A stretch of DNA of 64,000 nt from Streptomyces fructofermentans. GTDB lineage: Bacteria; Actinomycetota; Actinomycetes; Streptomycetales; Streptomycetaceae. Each line of letters begins with the position of its first letter. Position 1 is the stretch's first letter. A model generated the notes under the pieces. It worked only from the letters and a program-made list of their open reading frames with translations. It was not told the origin of the DNA and searched no databases. The stretch lies in assembly GCF_014651055.1 (NCBI RefSeq), contig NZ_BMWD01000004.1:92001-156000 (forward strand), in the 5' to 3' direction. Position numbers and translations under genes: made by a program. Shown here one piece after another: positions 56,601 through 64,000 of this stretch.

Positions 56601-56647
56601 GACGCCCGTGGGGGCCCGATCTTCGAGATCGGGCCCCCACGGGCGTC
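56601..56647 (-). terminator. long hairpin terminator of the betaine transport unit
   Basis: Two perfectly complementary 22-base arms (GACGCCCGTGGGGGCCCGAT with CT, and complement) flank a TCG loop, 37 bases beyond the permease-binding protein stop. Confidence 0.88.
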
Positions 56648-56683
56648 GTGCGTCGGCGGAATCCCGGGGAGACCGCCGCTCGC

Positions 56684-59299
56684 CTACCGCGGCGTCATCC
56701 GCTCCACCATCTCCGGGTGCTCGTCGAGCCACGCGGACACGGCCTCGGCCTCGTGCCCCTGGCCGCGGTCCTTGATCACGCCCTCCAGGCTGCCGAGTTC
56801 GTCCTCGCTCATCCTGAACCCCTTGATCCACTCGGTGAGCCGGGGATACCGCTCGGGGAACTCCTTGCTGGAGATCGTGCGGATCGTGTTGCCCTCGCCG
56901 AACAGCTTCCTGCCGTCCGCGAGCTTGGTGAGCCCGTACTCGCTGTACGCCCAGTGCGGGGACCACAGCACGACCGCGACGGGTTCCTTCCTGGCGTACG
57001 AGCGCTTCAGCTCGGCCAGCATCGCCGGGGTGGAGCCGTCGACGACCTCGTACTCCTCGTCGAGCCCGTAGCCCGGCAGGACCTTGGTCTTCAGGAGGTT
57101 CATCTCGCCGGTGCCCGGCTCGATGCCGATGATCTTCCCGTCGAAGGTGGAGGACCTGCCCTTGAGGTCCTCCAGCGACTTGACGCCCTTCACGTAGGAC
57201 GGCACGGCGATCTCCAGGGAGGTGGGCTCGTACCAGGTGCCCAGGTCCCTGAGGTCGTTCTTGTGCTTGTCCCAGTAGTTCTTCTGCGCGTGCGGCAGCC
57301 AGGCGTCGAAGTTGAGGTCGATGTCACCGGAGGCCAGGCCCGTGTAGACCGGTCCGACGTCCATCTGCTTGAGGTTCAGCTTGTAGCCGCGCCGGGCCAG
57401 GACGTCCTTCCACAGGTACGTGACGGCGACGTCCTCGTCCCAGGGGAACCAGGCCACGTCGACCGCGCGCTCGGCCTCGGCTGGCGTGCCGGCCGAGGAC
57501 TTCGCCACCGGCGCGAGCTTGTCGACGACACCGGGGTTCGCCTTCAGCCAGGTGCGCACGGCGTCCTGCTGCTTGCCCTTGCCGGCCTTGTTGATCTCCG
57601 CCTCCAGGCCGGTGAGCTGCTTCTCCGTCATCCGGAAGTCCTTGAGCCACCCGCCGACGGTCGGGTTGTCGCCGGCGAAGCCCTTGCGGGACAGCGTGTG
57701 CACGCCGTCGCCCTTGCCCCAGGCCCCCTTGGGGTCCTTGAGCTTCTTGAGGTCGTACTCGCTGTAGGCCCAGTGCGGGGACCACAGCGTCGTGACGACC
57801 GGCTCCTTCTTGGCGTACGCGCGCTTCAGTTCGGCCAGCATCGCCGGGGTGGAGCTGTCGACGACCTCGTACTCCTCGTCGAGCCCGTACTCCTTGAGGA
57901 CCTTGCTCTTGAGCAGGCCCATCATTCCGGCGCTGGACTCGATGCCGGTGATCTTCCCGCCGAACTCCCCCGCCCTCCCCTTGAGGTCCTCCAGCGAGTC
58001 GACGCCCTTCATGTACGAGGGCACGCTCAGCTCCAGCGACGTCGGGCCGTACCAGGAGCCCAGGTCGTCGAGCCGCTCGCCGTACTTCTTCCAGTACTCC
58101 TCGTGCGTCGTGGGCAGCCAGGAGTCGGTCTGGAAGTCGATGTCGCCCTGCGCGAGGGAGGTGTACAGCGGGCCCGCGTCGAACTGCTTGGCGTCGACCT
58201 CGTAGCCGCGCCGCTCCAGGATCTCCTTCCAGAGGAAGGTGGAGGCGACGCCCTCGTCCCAGGGGATGTAGCCGATGGAGACCTTCTCGCCCTTGCCGAC
58301 GTTCCCGCTGTCTGCGGCGCTGGACTCGCCCGGGGCGGAGCCGAACACGCCCATGCCTCCCGCGACCAGCGCGAGGACGACGACGCCCACCACGGCCACG
58401 GCGGGCCGGGGGCGGTAGGACCAGATCCTCAGCCCCTGCGCGGCGCGCGCCCTGGCGGCGGCGCGGCGGCCCAGCGGCGAGACCTGGGTGCCGAGGGCAC
58501 CGGTCATGCGGTCCAGGTAGATCGCCAGGATCACGATGGCCACTCCGGCCTCGGAGCCGAGGCCGACGTTGAGCTGGCCGATGGCCTCGTTCACGTCACC
58601 GCCGAGGCCGCCGGTGCCGACCATGCCCGCGATGGCGGCCATGGACAGACCCAGCATGATGACCTGGTTGACGCCGGCCATGACCGTGGGCAGGGCCAGC
58701 GGGAGCTGCACCCGCAGCAGGGTGTTGCGGGGGGTGGTGCCGAACGCCTCCGCGGCCTCGACCAGTTCCTTGTCGACCTGCCTGATGCCCAGTTCGGTCA
58801 TCCGGACACCGGGTGCCAGCGCGAAGATCAGCGTGGCCACGATGCCCGCGGGAGCGCCCGTCCCGAAGAACAGGATCGCCGGGATGAGGTAGATCATCGC
58901 GGGCAGCGTCTGCATGAAGTCGAGTACGGGGCGCACGATGCCGCTGACCCGGTCGGACCGGGCCGCCCAGATGCCCACCGGAACCGAGACGGCCAGCGCG
59001 ATGATCGTCGCGACGAGGACCAGCGACAGGGTCACCATCGCGTTCTCCCACAGTTCGAGGGAGTCGATGAAAGCGAACCCCGCGAAGGAGAGGACACCGG
59101 CGGACACCCCGCGCAGCCAGAACGCGATCACCGCGAGGATGCCCGCGAGGAGCAGCGGCTGGGGGGCCTGGAGCACGGCGTCGATGCCGTCGTACATGCC
59201 GAGGAAGACGGTCTTGAGGAAGTCGAAGAGCCACGCCATGTGGTCGAGCAGCCAGTCGACCGCGTCGTTGACCCAGTCGCCGAAGGGGATCCTAGGCAC
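56684..59299 (-). CDS. glycine betaine-type ABC permease fused to two substrate-binding domains
   Basis: An 871-residue fusion. Residues ~1-275 are an OpuAB/ProW-like permease with about six helices and the EAA loop EAAEAFGTTPRNTLLRVQLP at 181-200. Residues ~300-320 form one more membrane helix. OpuAC-type binding domain 1 spans ~337-597 (IGYIPWDEGVASTFLWKEIL, LWSPHWAYSEYDL) and domain 2 ~612-871 (AWFPWDEDVAVTYLWKDVL, LWSPHWAYSEYGL). Trp/Tyr box residues are kept in both. It takes up betaine/proline-like osmolytes. A GTG at 59299 overlaps the ATPase gene by eight bases. Single-domain fusions are known; two in tandem is unusual. Confidence 0.92.
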   Translation of the reverse strand: MPRIPFGDWVNDAVDWLLDHMAWLFDFLKTVFLGMYDGIDAVLQAPQPLLLAGILAVIAFWLRGVSAGVLSFAGFAFIDSLELWENAMVTLSLVLVATIIALAVSVPVGIWAARSDRVSGIVRPVLDFMQTLPAMIYLIPAILFFGTGAPAGIVATLIFALAPGVRMTELGIRQVDKELVEAAEAFGTTPRNTLLRVQLPLALPTVMAGVNQVIMLGLSMAAIAGMVGTGGLGGDVNEAIGQLNVGLGSEAGVAIVILAIYLDRMTGALGTQVSPLGRRAAARARAAQGLRIWSYRPRPAVAVVGVVVLALVAGGMGVFGSAPGESSAADSGNVGKGEKVSIGYIPWDEGVASTFLWKEILERRGYEVDAKQFDAGPLYTSLAQGDIDFQTDSWLPTTHEEYWKKYGERLDDLGSWYGPTSLELSVPSYMKGVDSLEDLKGRAGEFGGKITGIESSAGMMGLLKSKVLKEYGLDEEYEVVDSSTPAMLAELKRAYAKKEPVVTTLWSPHWAYSEYDLKKLKDPKGAWGKGDGVHTLSRKGFAGDNPTVGGWLKDFRMTEKQLTGLEAEINKAGKGKQQDAVRTWLKANPGVVDKLAPVAKSSAGTPAEAERAVDVAWFPWDEDVAVTYLWKDVLARRGYKLNLKQMDVGPVYTGLASGDIDLNFDAWLPHAQKNYWDKHKNDLRDLGTWYEPTSLEIAVPSYVKGVKSLEDLKGRSSTFDGKIIGIEPGTGEMNLLKTKVLPGYGLDEEYEVVDGSTPAMLAELKRSYARKEPVAVVLWSPHWAYSEYGLTKLADGRKLFGEGNTIRTISSKEFPERYPRLTEWIKGFRMSEDELGSLEGVIKDRGQGHEAEAVSAWLDEHPEMVERMTPR

Positions 59300-60380
59300 C
59301 GGCCTTCACCGCCCCGACGGTCTTGCCGCGCGGTGTGTCGCAGGGCCCGGGCTCCCCCTGCTCGTCGCCGAGGAAGCCTACGAGCCGCTGCCGGGGCACG
59401 ACCCCGACCAGCCCGCCGTCGGCGTCCACGACGGCGACGGGGTGCTCGACGCGGGCGCTGATCGCGCACAGTTCACCGAACGCGGTGCCCGGCGAGGCGG
59501 TCTCGCAGCCGCACTCCGCCTCGTCCCCGCGCGTCCGCGCGTCCATCACGGCGGCGGCGGTGAGCACCCGCGACCGGTCGACGTCCTGGGTGAAGGAGGC
59601 CACGTAGTCGTTGGCCGGGCGGACCAGGATGTCCTCGGCGGTGCCGATCTGGACGATGCGGCCGTCGCGCATGACGGCGATGCTGTCGCCGAGGCGCATC
59701 GCCTCGTTGAGGTCGTGCGTGATGAAGACGATGGTCTTCCTGAGCTTCTTCTGGAGCTCGATCAGCTGGTCCTGCATGTCGCGCCGGATCAGCGGGTCGA
59801 GCGCGCTGAACGACTCGTCCATCAGCAGCAGGTCGGCGTCGGTGGCGAGGGCCCGCGCGAGTCCGACGCGCTGCTGCATGCCGCCTGACAGCTCGTCGGG
59901 CCAGGACTTCTCCCAGCCGGCGAGGCCCGCCAGCTCCAGGGCCTCGGTGGCCCGCTGCTCGCGCTCGCGGCGCGGCACGCCCTGCACCTCCAGGCCGTAC
60001 GCGGCGTTCTCCAGGACGCTGCGGTGCGGGAAGAGCGCGAAGTGCTGGAAGACCATGCTGATCTTCCTCGAACGGACCTCGCGCAGCTCGCGGTCACTGA
60101 GCGCGGTGAGGTCCTGCCCGTCGAAGCGCACATGCCCCGCGGTGGGCTCCAGGAGCCCGTTGAGCATGCGCAGCAGCGTGGACTTGCCGGAGCCGGACAG
60201 ACCCATGACGACGAAGATCCGGCCCGGTTCGACGGTGAAGGACGCGTCGATCACGGCGGCGGTCGTACCGTCGGCGCGCAGGTCCTCGCGGTCGGCCCCG
60301 CGACGCAGTCGCTCGACCGCCTCGCCGGGTCGTCTGCCGAACACCTTGTACAGCTGTTCCGCCTCAAGCCTGGATGACAC
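59292..60380 (-). CDS. glycine betaine ABC transporter ATP-binding protein (ProV/OpuAA type)
   Basis: A 362-residue ATPase. Walker A GLSGSGKSTLLRML, Q-loop FQHFALFPHRSV, signature LSGGMQQRVGLARAL, Walker B DLLLMDESFSALD and switch ITHDLNEAMRLGD are intact. After ~residue 275 a regulatory CBS-like region follows (DVDRSRVLTAAAVMDAR, VEHPVAVVDADGGLVGVVPRQ), which in OpuA relatives senses ionic strength. GTG at 60380 has GAGAGG before it. It is co-transcribed with the permease fusion. Confidence 0.93.
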   Translation of the reverse strand: MSSRLEAEQLYKVFGRRPGEAVERLRRGADREDLRADGTTAAVIDASFTVEPGRIFVVMGLSGSGKSTLLRMLNGLLEPTAGHVRFDGQDLTALSDRELREVRSRKISMVFQHFALFPHRSVLENAAYGLEVQGVPRREREQRATEALELAGLAGWEKSWPDELSGGMQQRVGLARALATDADLLLMDESFSALDPLIRRDMQDQLIELQKKLRKTIVFITHDLNEAMRLGDSIAVMRDGRIVQIGTAEDILVRPANDYVASFTQDVDRSRVLTAAAVMDARTRGDEAECGCETASPGTAFGELCAISARVEHPVAVVDADGGLVGVVPRQRLVGFLGDEQGEPGPCDTPRGKTVGAVKAGA

Positions 60381-60692
60381 GTGTACCTCTCGGGTCGAAC
60401 GAGGACGGCCCGCCTCCCCCGCCGGCGGGCCGTGGAGCGACGCGGGTTCCGCCCGCTCATCCGGTGCGCGTGCCGTCGGGTGTGGCCGACGACCCGACCG
60501 GGCTCGCTCCGGCTCGGCGCCTGCCCCGGGCCCCCTGGCGCAAACTCGTCCGTGTCCCACCTCACACACGCTCCGCACCGGGCGGGCGGGGCGGGACCCG
60601 GACGGTCGGGGACGGGGCACGGGTCCCTCGGGTCCTGGCCGTCCCACCAGCCCGGCAGCGGTGACGAGCGGTCGCTGTCAGTGGCGTACGGC
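60381..60692. other. divergent promoter region, no gene
   Basis: About 310 bases between the betaine ATPase (leftward) and the exonuclease (rightward). No credible coding frame or clear promoter boxes were found; the region is GC-rich with short palindromic runs only. Confidence 0.5.
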
Positions 60693-61643
60693 ATGATGCG
60701 GAGCGTGACGCAGCAGACTCAGCAGCCCCGGCGACTCATGCTCCTCGACACCGCCTCCCTGTACTTCCGGGCCTATTTCGGGGTCCCGGAGTCCGTGAGG
60801 GCCCCGGACGGCACACCGGTGAACGCCGTGCGGGGACTGCTCGAATTCATCGACCGGCTCGTCAAGGACCACCATCCGGACGACCTGGTCGCCTGCATGG
60901 ACGCGGACTGGCGGCCGCAGTGGCGGGTCGACCTGATCCCGTCGTACAAGGCCCACCGCGTGGCCCGGGAGACCGAGACCGGCCCGGACGAGGAGGAGGT
61001 GCCCGACACGCTCTCGCCGCAGGTGCCGGTCATCGAGGCCGTCCTCGACGCCGTGGGCATCGCCCGCGTCGGTGTCGGGGGGTACGAGGCGGACGACGTC
61101 ATCGGGACGTTCACCGGCCGCGCGACGGGACCCGTCGACATCGTCACCGGCGACCGCGACCTGTACCAACTGGTCGACGACAAGCGGGAGGTGCGCGTGC
61201 TGTACCCGCTCAAGGGCGTCGGCACGCTCCAGGTCACGGACGAGGCGTGGCTCGGCGAGAAATACGGCGTCGACGGCCCCGGGTACGCGGACCTGGCGCT
61301 GCTGCGCGGCGACCCGAGCGACGGGCTGCCGGGCGTGCCGGGCATCGGCGAGAAGACGGCGGCGAAGCTGCTCGCGTCGTTCGGGGACCTGGCGGGCATC
61401 ATGGCGGCGGTCGACGACCCGCGGGCGGCGCTCACGCCCTCGCAGCGCAGGCGCCTCGACGAATCGCGCCCGTACATCGCCGTGGCGCCCACGGTCGTCA
61501 AGGTGGCGGGTGACGTGCCCCTGCCCGAGGTGGATCCGGCGCTGCCGCGTGTGGCGCGCGATCCGGCCGCGCTGGAGGAACTGGCGGCCCGCTGGGGCCT
61601 GGGCGGCTCGCTGGCGCGGCTGATGACGACTCTCGGGGCCTGA
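60693..61643 (+). CDS. 5'-3' exonuclease (FEN/PolI N-terminal-like)
   Basis: A 316-residue stand-alone relative of the 5' nuclease domain of DNA polymerase I. Metal-binding acidic residues appear in LMLLDTASLYFRAYFG, GYEADDVIGTF and DIVTGDRDLYQLVD, and the helix-hairpin-helix is in GLPGVPGIGEKTAAKLL. The RPQWRVDLIPSYKAHR segment fits the helical arch. It probably trims flaps or RNA primers. The start could also be at 60696 or the GTG at 60705. It stands alone, rightward. Confidence 0.92.
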   Translation: MMRSVTQQTQQPRRLMLLDTASLYFRAYFGVPESVRAPDGTPVNAVRGLLEFIDRLVKDHHPDDLVACMDADWRPQWRVDLIPSYKAHRVARETETGPDEEEVPDTLSPQVPVIEAVLDAVGIARVGVGGYEADDVIGTFTGRATGPVDIVTGDRDLYQLVDDKREVRVLYPLKGVGTLQVTDEAWLGEKYGVDGPGYADLALLRGDPSDGLPGVPGIGEKTAAKLLASFGDLAGIMAAVDDPRAALTPSQRRRLDESRPYIAVAPTVVKVAGDVPLPEVDPALPRVARDPAALEELAARWGLGGSLARLMTTLGA

Positions 61644-61836
61644 GGGGGACACTGGAGGCCGAGGTACTCCCCGGGCGCCCCGAGGGACCGCACCGCGGAG
61701 TCCACTCGGCCTCCCCCGGGGGTACGTCCCGACCGGTGCGGGAGCGGTACGCCCTCCCGGTACGCCCTCCCGGCCCGGTACGTCAGACGCGAAGTCGCGC
61801 GCTCAGTCGAGCGTTTCCTCCGGAGAAGGTGCTAAC

Positions 61837-61855
61837 TTAGGTAAGGCTAAGCAAA
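61837..61855 (+). promoter_or_regulatory. iron box (DmdR/IdeR site)
   Basis: TTAGGTAAGGCTAAGCAAA matches the DtxR-family 19-base palindrome consensus (TTAGGTTAGGCTAACCTAA) at 16 of 19 positions. It ends 18 bases before the siderophore-interacting protein ATG, so iron repression is expected. Confidence 0.88.
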
Positions 61856-61873
61856 CTTATCCGGGAGGCCGAT

Positions 61874-62722
61874 ATGTCAGAGCGTCCGGCACGCAGGGTC
61901 CCGAAGCCCCACTCCGCGCGGGTCGTCCGCACGGAGCGGCTGACTCCCCACATGCAGCGCGTCGTCCTCGGCGGCGAGGGGCTGGCCGGCTTCACGGCCG
62001 GCACCAGCACCGACCACTACGTGAAGCTGCTGTTCGGGGCGGCGGGCGTGACCTACCCGGAGCCCTTCGACATGGCGCGGATCCGGGAGGAGTTCCCGCG
62101 CGAGCAGTGGCCCGTGACGCGTACGTACACGGTGCGCGCCTGGGACCCCGAAGCCCGCGAACTGACGCTGGACTTCGTGGTGCACGGCGACGAGGGCCTC
62201 GCCGGCCCGTGGGCCAAGCGCGTCCAGCCGGGCGAGCTCGTCCGGTTCCTGGGCCCCGGCGGGGCGTACGCCCCCGACGCCGGGGCCGACTGGCACCTGC
62301 TGGCGGGCGACGAGAGCGCGCTGCCCGCGATCGCCGCGGCGCTGGAGGCGATGCCCGCCGGTGCCGACGTGCGCGCGTTCGTCGAGGTCTCGGGCCCGGC
62401 GGAGGAGCAGAAGATCGACTCCGAGGTGGACGTGGTCTGGCTGCACCGCGGTGACCGGCCGGTCGGCGAGGCGCTGGTCGCGGCCGTACGCGCGCTGGAG
62501 TTCCCGGAGGGCCGGGTGCACGCGTTCGTGCACGGCGAGGCGGCCTTCGTGAAGGACCTGCGCCGGCTGCTGCGGGTCGAGCTCGGGATTCCGCGCGAGG
62601 ACCTGTCGGTCTCGGGCTACTGGCGGCTCGGGCACAACGAGGACGGCTGGCAGGCCGCCAAGCCGGCGTGGAACGCACAGGTGGAGGCCGAGCAGGAGAC
62701 CGTGTCACCCGCGGCCTCCTGA
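61874..62722 (+). CDS. siderophore-interacting protein (flavin ferric-siderophore reductase)
   Basis: A 282-residue ViuB-like NADPH/FAD ferric-siderophore reductase that frees iron from imported siderophores. The FAD-binding barrel has TRTYTVRAWDPEARELTLDF and VVHGDEGLAGPWA. The SIP domain holds LLAGDESALPAIAAALEAMP and the C-terminal VSGYWRLGHNEDGWQAAK. An iron box lies just upstream and GGGAGG precedes the ATG by six bases. No siderophore biosynthesis or uptake genes flank it. Confidence 0.94.
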   Translation: MSERPARRVPKPHSARVVRTERLTPHMQRVVLGGEGLAGFTAGTSTDHYVKLLFGAAGVTYPEPFDMARIREEFPREQWPVTRTYTVRAWDPEARELTLDFVVHGDEGLAGPWAKRVQPGELVRFLGPGGAYAPDAGADWHLLAGDESALPAIAAALEAMPAGADVRAFVEVSGPAEEQKIDSEVDVVWLHRGDRPVGEALVAAVRALEFPEGRVHAFVHGEAAFVKDLRRLLRVELGIPREDLSVSGYWRLGHNEDGWQAAKPAWNAQVEAEQETVSPAAS

Positions 62723-62723
62723 C

Positions 62724-62744
62724 GTCCCGCTCCGGCGGCGGGAC
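62724..62744 (+). terminator. short hairpin after the siderophore-interacting gene
   Basis: GTCCCGC and GCGGGAC flank TCCGGCG two bases beyond the stop. A second partial copy of GCGGGACGGGCCCCC follows at about 62776. Confidence 0.6.
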
Positions 62745-63138
62745 GGGCCCCCTCCCCTCCTGACGCCCCGGCCGGGCGGGACGGGCCCCCGCGTCGCGAG
62801 ACCGCCGACGCGGCCTGCGCCACAGGGCCCGGGAGGGGCCGATGCCACAAGTCCCTCCGGACGGCGGCCTGTTGACGCCACGCGCCCGGCGGACCGGCCG
62901 GCCGAAGACGCCGCGACCGGGTCCGCGCCCACCGGCACCGAGGCGCGCCCGCGGCGCCAGGCCCCGGACGCAACGCGGGGACGCGGGTCGCGACCGTCGA
63001 CGCGAACCCCCGGCCTCCGCCGACGCGGCGACCGGGCGCCGCGACGACCCCGCCCCGACGTGGCGTGGTCACGCCCCGTGGGCCGCCGCCCCCCGAGGAC
63101 GCCGCTGCAATCACCCCTCGGAGGACGGCGCCCCGGCC
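62745..63138. other. gene-free interval
   Basis: About 390 bases between the siderophore-interacting gene (rightward) and the ABC-2 permease (leftward). It holds a repeat of GCGGGACGGGCCCCC near its left end; no credible coding frame was found. Confidence 0.5.
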
Positions 63139-63918
63139 TCAGACCGAGCGCTGGTACGACCGGAACGTGCGGATCGACAGCAGGACCGCGACCACCGCGA
63201 GGGCGGCCAGGGCCCCGGTCCGGGTCAGTACGACGAACCGGTCCGGGTCCTCGGACATCGCCGAACGGCCCGCCACCATCGCCCAGTCCAGCGGGTTGAG
63301 GTCGGCGACGTGCCGCATCCAGTCGGGCATCCGCGAAGGAGCCATGAAGGCCGAGGAGAGGAAGGTCAGCGGCAGCAGCAGGAAGGTGTTGATGCCGATG
63401 ATCGACTCCCGCTGCCGCACCAGCATTCCCAGGGCGTTGGAGAACGCCCCGAAGACCGTGCCGAGCAGCGAGGCCGCGACGACGAGCACCGCCACTCCCG
63501 CCGCCCCGCCCGGATACTCCGCCCCGCCCAGCCTGCCGAGCAGGACGATGAGCAGTGACTGGACGGCCGTGGTCAGCGCCTGCTGGACGACGTTGGCGTT
63601 CATCAGGGCGCCCCGGCCGACCGGTGTCGTCAGGAAGCGGTTCAGCGTGCCGCGCTCGATCTCCTCCAGAGTGCCCATGCCCGCCCACATGTTGGAGCTG
63701 AGCGCGCTCATCACGACGATGCCCGGCACGAGGTAGTCCAGATAGCTGCCCGTGCCGAAGCCGCCGAGTTCGACGACGTCCTTGAAGAGGTTGCCGAACA
63801 GGAACAGCCACACGGCGGGCTGGATCAGCATCATCACCACGTACGCGGGCTGCCGCAGTACGGCGGTCAGTTGACGCTGCGTCATGAACCAAGTCTGGGA
63901 CAGGGCTTCGGTGCTCAT
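63139..63918 (-). CDS. ABC-2 type exporter permease (DrrB family)
   Basis: A 259-residue membrane protein with about six helices (QPAYVVMMLIQPAVWLFLFG, YLVPGIVVMSALSSNMW, AVLVVAASLLGTVFGAFSNA, INTFLLLPLTFLSSAF). The EIERGTLNRFLTTPVGR segment after helix 2 is typical of DrrB-like drug or polyketide exporters. Its ATG overlaps the TGA of the ATPase gene upstream. The substrate is unknown. Confidence 0.9.
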   Translation of the reverse strand: MSTEALSQTWFMTQRQLTAVLRQPAYVVMMLIQPAVWLFLFGNLFKDVVELGGFGTGSYLDYLVPGIVVMSALSSNMWAGMGTLEEIERGTLNRFLTTPVGRGALMNANVVQQALTTAVQSLLIVLLGRLGGAEYPGGAAGVAVLVVAASLLGTVFGAFSNALGMLVRQRESIIGINTFLLLPLTFLSSAFMAPSRMPDWMRHVADLNPLDWAMVAGRSAMSEDPDRFVVLTRTGALAALAVVAVLLSIRTFRSYQRSV

Positions 63919-64000
63919 CGGGCGCCTCCGGCGAGGGTGAGGCCCGCGGTGCCGTCGGTGGCGGCGGCCTCGGCCTCCGCCTCGGCGTAGCGGCGGCCCA
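63915..64000 (-). CDS. ABC transporter ATP-binding protein, C-terminal end only
   Basis: A partial frame running off the right edge of the window. It ends GRRYAEAEAEAAATDG, TAGLTLAGGAR and stops with a TGA overlapping the permease ATG by four bases. Position and coupling make it the ATPase of a DrrAB-type exporter; the ATPase motifs lie outside the window. Confidence 0.6.
   Translation of the reverse strand, partial: GRRYAEAEAEAAATDGTAGLTLAGGAR

Noticed and set aside
56009..59461. A plus-strand frame open for about 1150 codons opposite the betaine permease
   Set aside because: The translation mirrors the repeated permease domains and has no motif; the minus-strand gene is unambiguous.

Overview
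The window is chromosomal DNA of a Streptomyces or a very close relative. Base composition is very GC rich, coding frames show almost total third-position G/C, GTG and TTG starts are common, many genes overlap by ATGA or GTGA, and several mRNAs look leaderless. The gene content (argCJBDR, pheST, infC-rpmI-rplT, DUF1844, SseB-like, DUF2510, mycosin, a GlnA4-like enzyme) matches the conserved arm-proximal core of Streptomyces chromosomes. Only protein genes and regulatory DNA were found: no rRNA, tRNA, CRISPR array, insertion sequence or prophage.

Layout. 1-2700: TetR-controlled 14-TM drug exporter with a perfect palindromic operator. 2719-16400: aldo/keto reductase, then arginine biosynthesis in two blocks: argG-argH (leftward) and argC-J-B-D-R (leftward). 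Both blocks carry the same TGCA-N6-TGCA boxes, presumed targets of the local ArgR. Between them lies a rightward set: an FMN split-barrel protein, an L,D-transpeptidase-like secreted protein, and a membrane electron-transfer cassette (ferric-reductase-like flavocytochrome, tandem FMN-binding protein, ApbE flavin transferase). 16500-21060: poorly characterised genes, a secreted endonuclease/phosphatase-fold protein, a decayed LuxR-type remnant, a DUF6314 protein and a histidine-phosphatase-fold protein lacking its catalytic histidines. 21470-27900: MocR regulator divergent from an EamA transporter with overlapping start codons, DUF1918, a Tat-exported glycosidase-like protein, 3-hydroxybutyryl-CoA dehydrogenase, a small membrane protein and a NUDIX hydrolase. 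28060-31080: TPR regulator and SpoIIE-type phosphatase, probably developmental or stress signalling.

31230-39150 is the translation block: pheST, a PAS histidine kinase, a TrmH-type rRNA methylase and infC-rpmI-rplT. infC appears to start at AUC behind a leader containing an intrinsic terminator with a U tract. 39200-46985: DUF1844, SseB-like protein, a secreted beta-lactamase-fold hydrolase, an orphan mycosin with a proline-rich membrane partner, a fold-type III PLP enzyme and a DUF2510 protein. 47061-52255 looks like a gamma-glutamylation catabolic cluster (GlnA4-like ligase, aldehyde dehydrogenase, SDR, FadR-type regulator, class I amidotransferase hydrolase). 52419-55850: LysR/TDT exporter pair, a metal-receptor protein and an XRE-cupin regulator. 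56684-60380: glycine-betaine type ABC importer in which the permease is fused to two consecutive substrate-binding domains. The end holds a 5'-3' exonuclease, an iron-box controlled siderophore-interacting protein and a DrrAB-type ABC exporter cut by the window edge.

The window is mostly conserved core. The most unusual items are the permease with tandem binding domains, the extracytoplasmic flavin cassette with nearly identical internal repeats, the infC leader, the ArgB repeat tail and several minisatellite-like coding repeats. Functional names come from reading protein motifs by eye; no database search was run.
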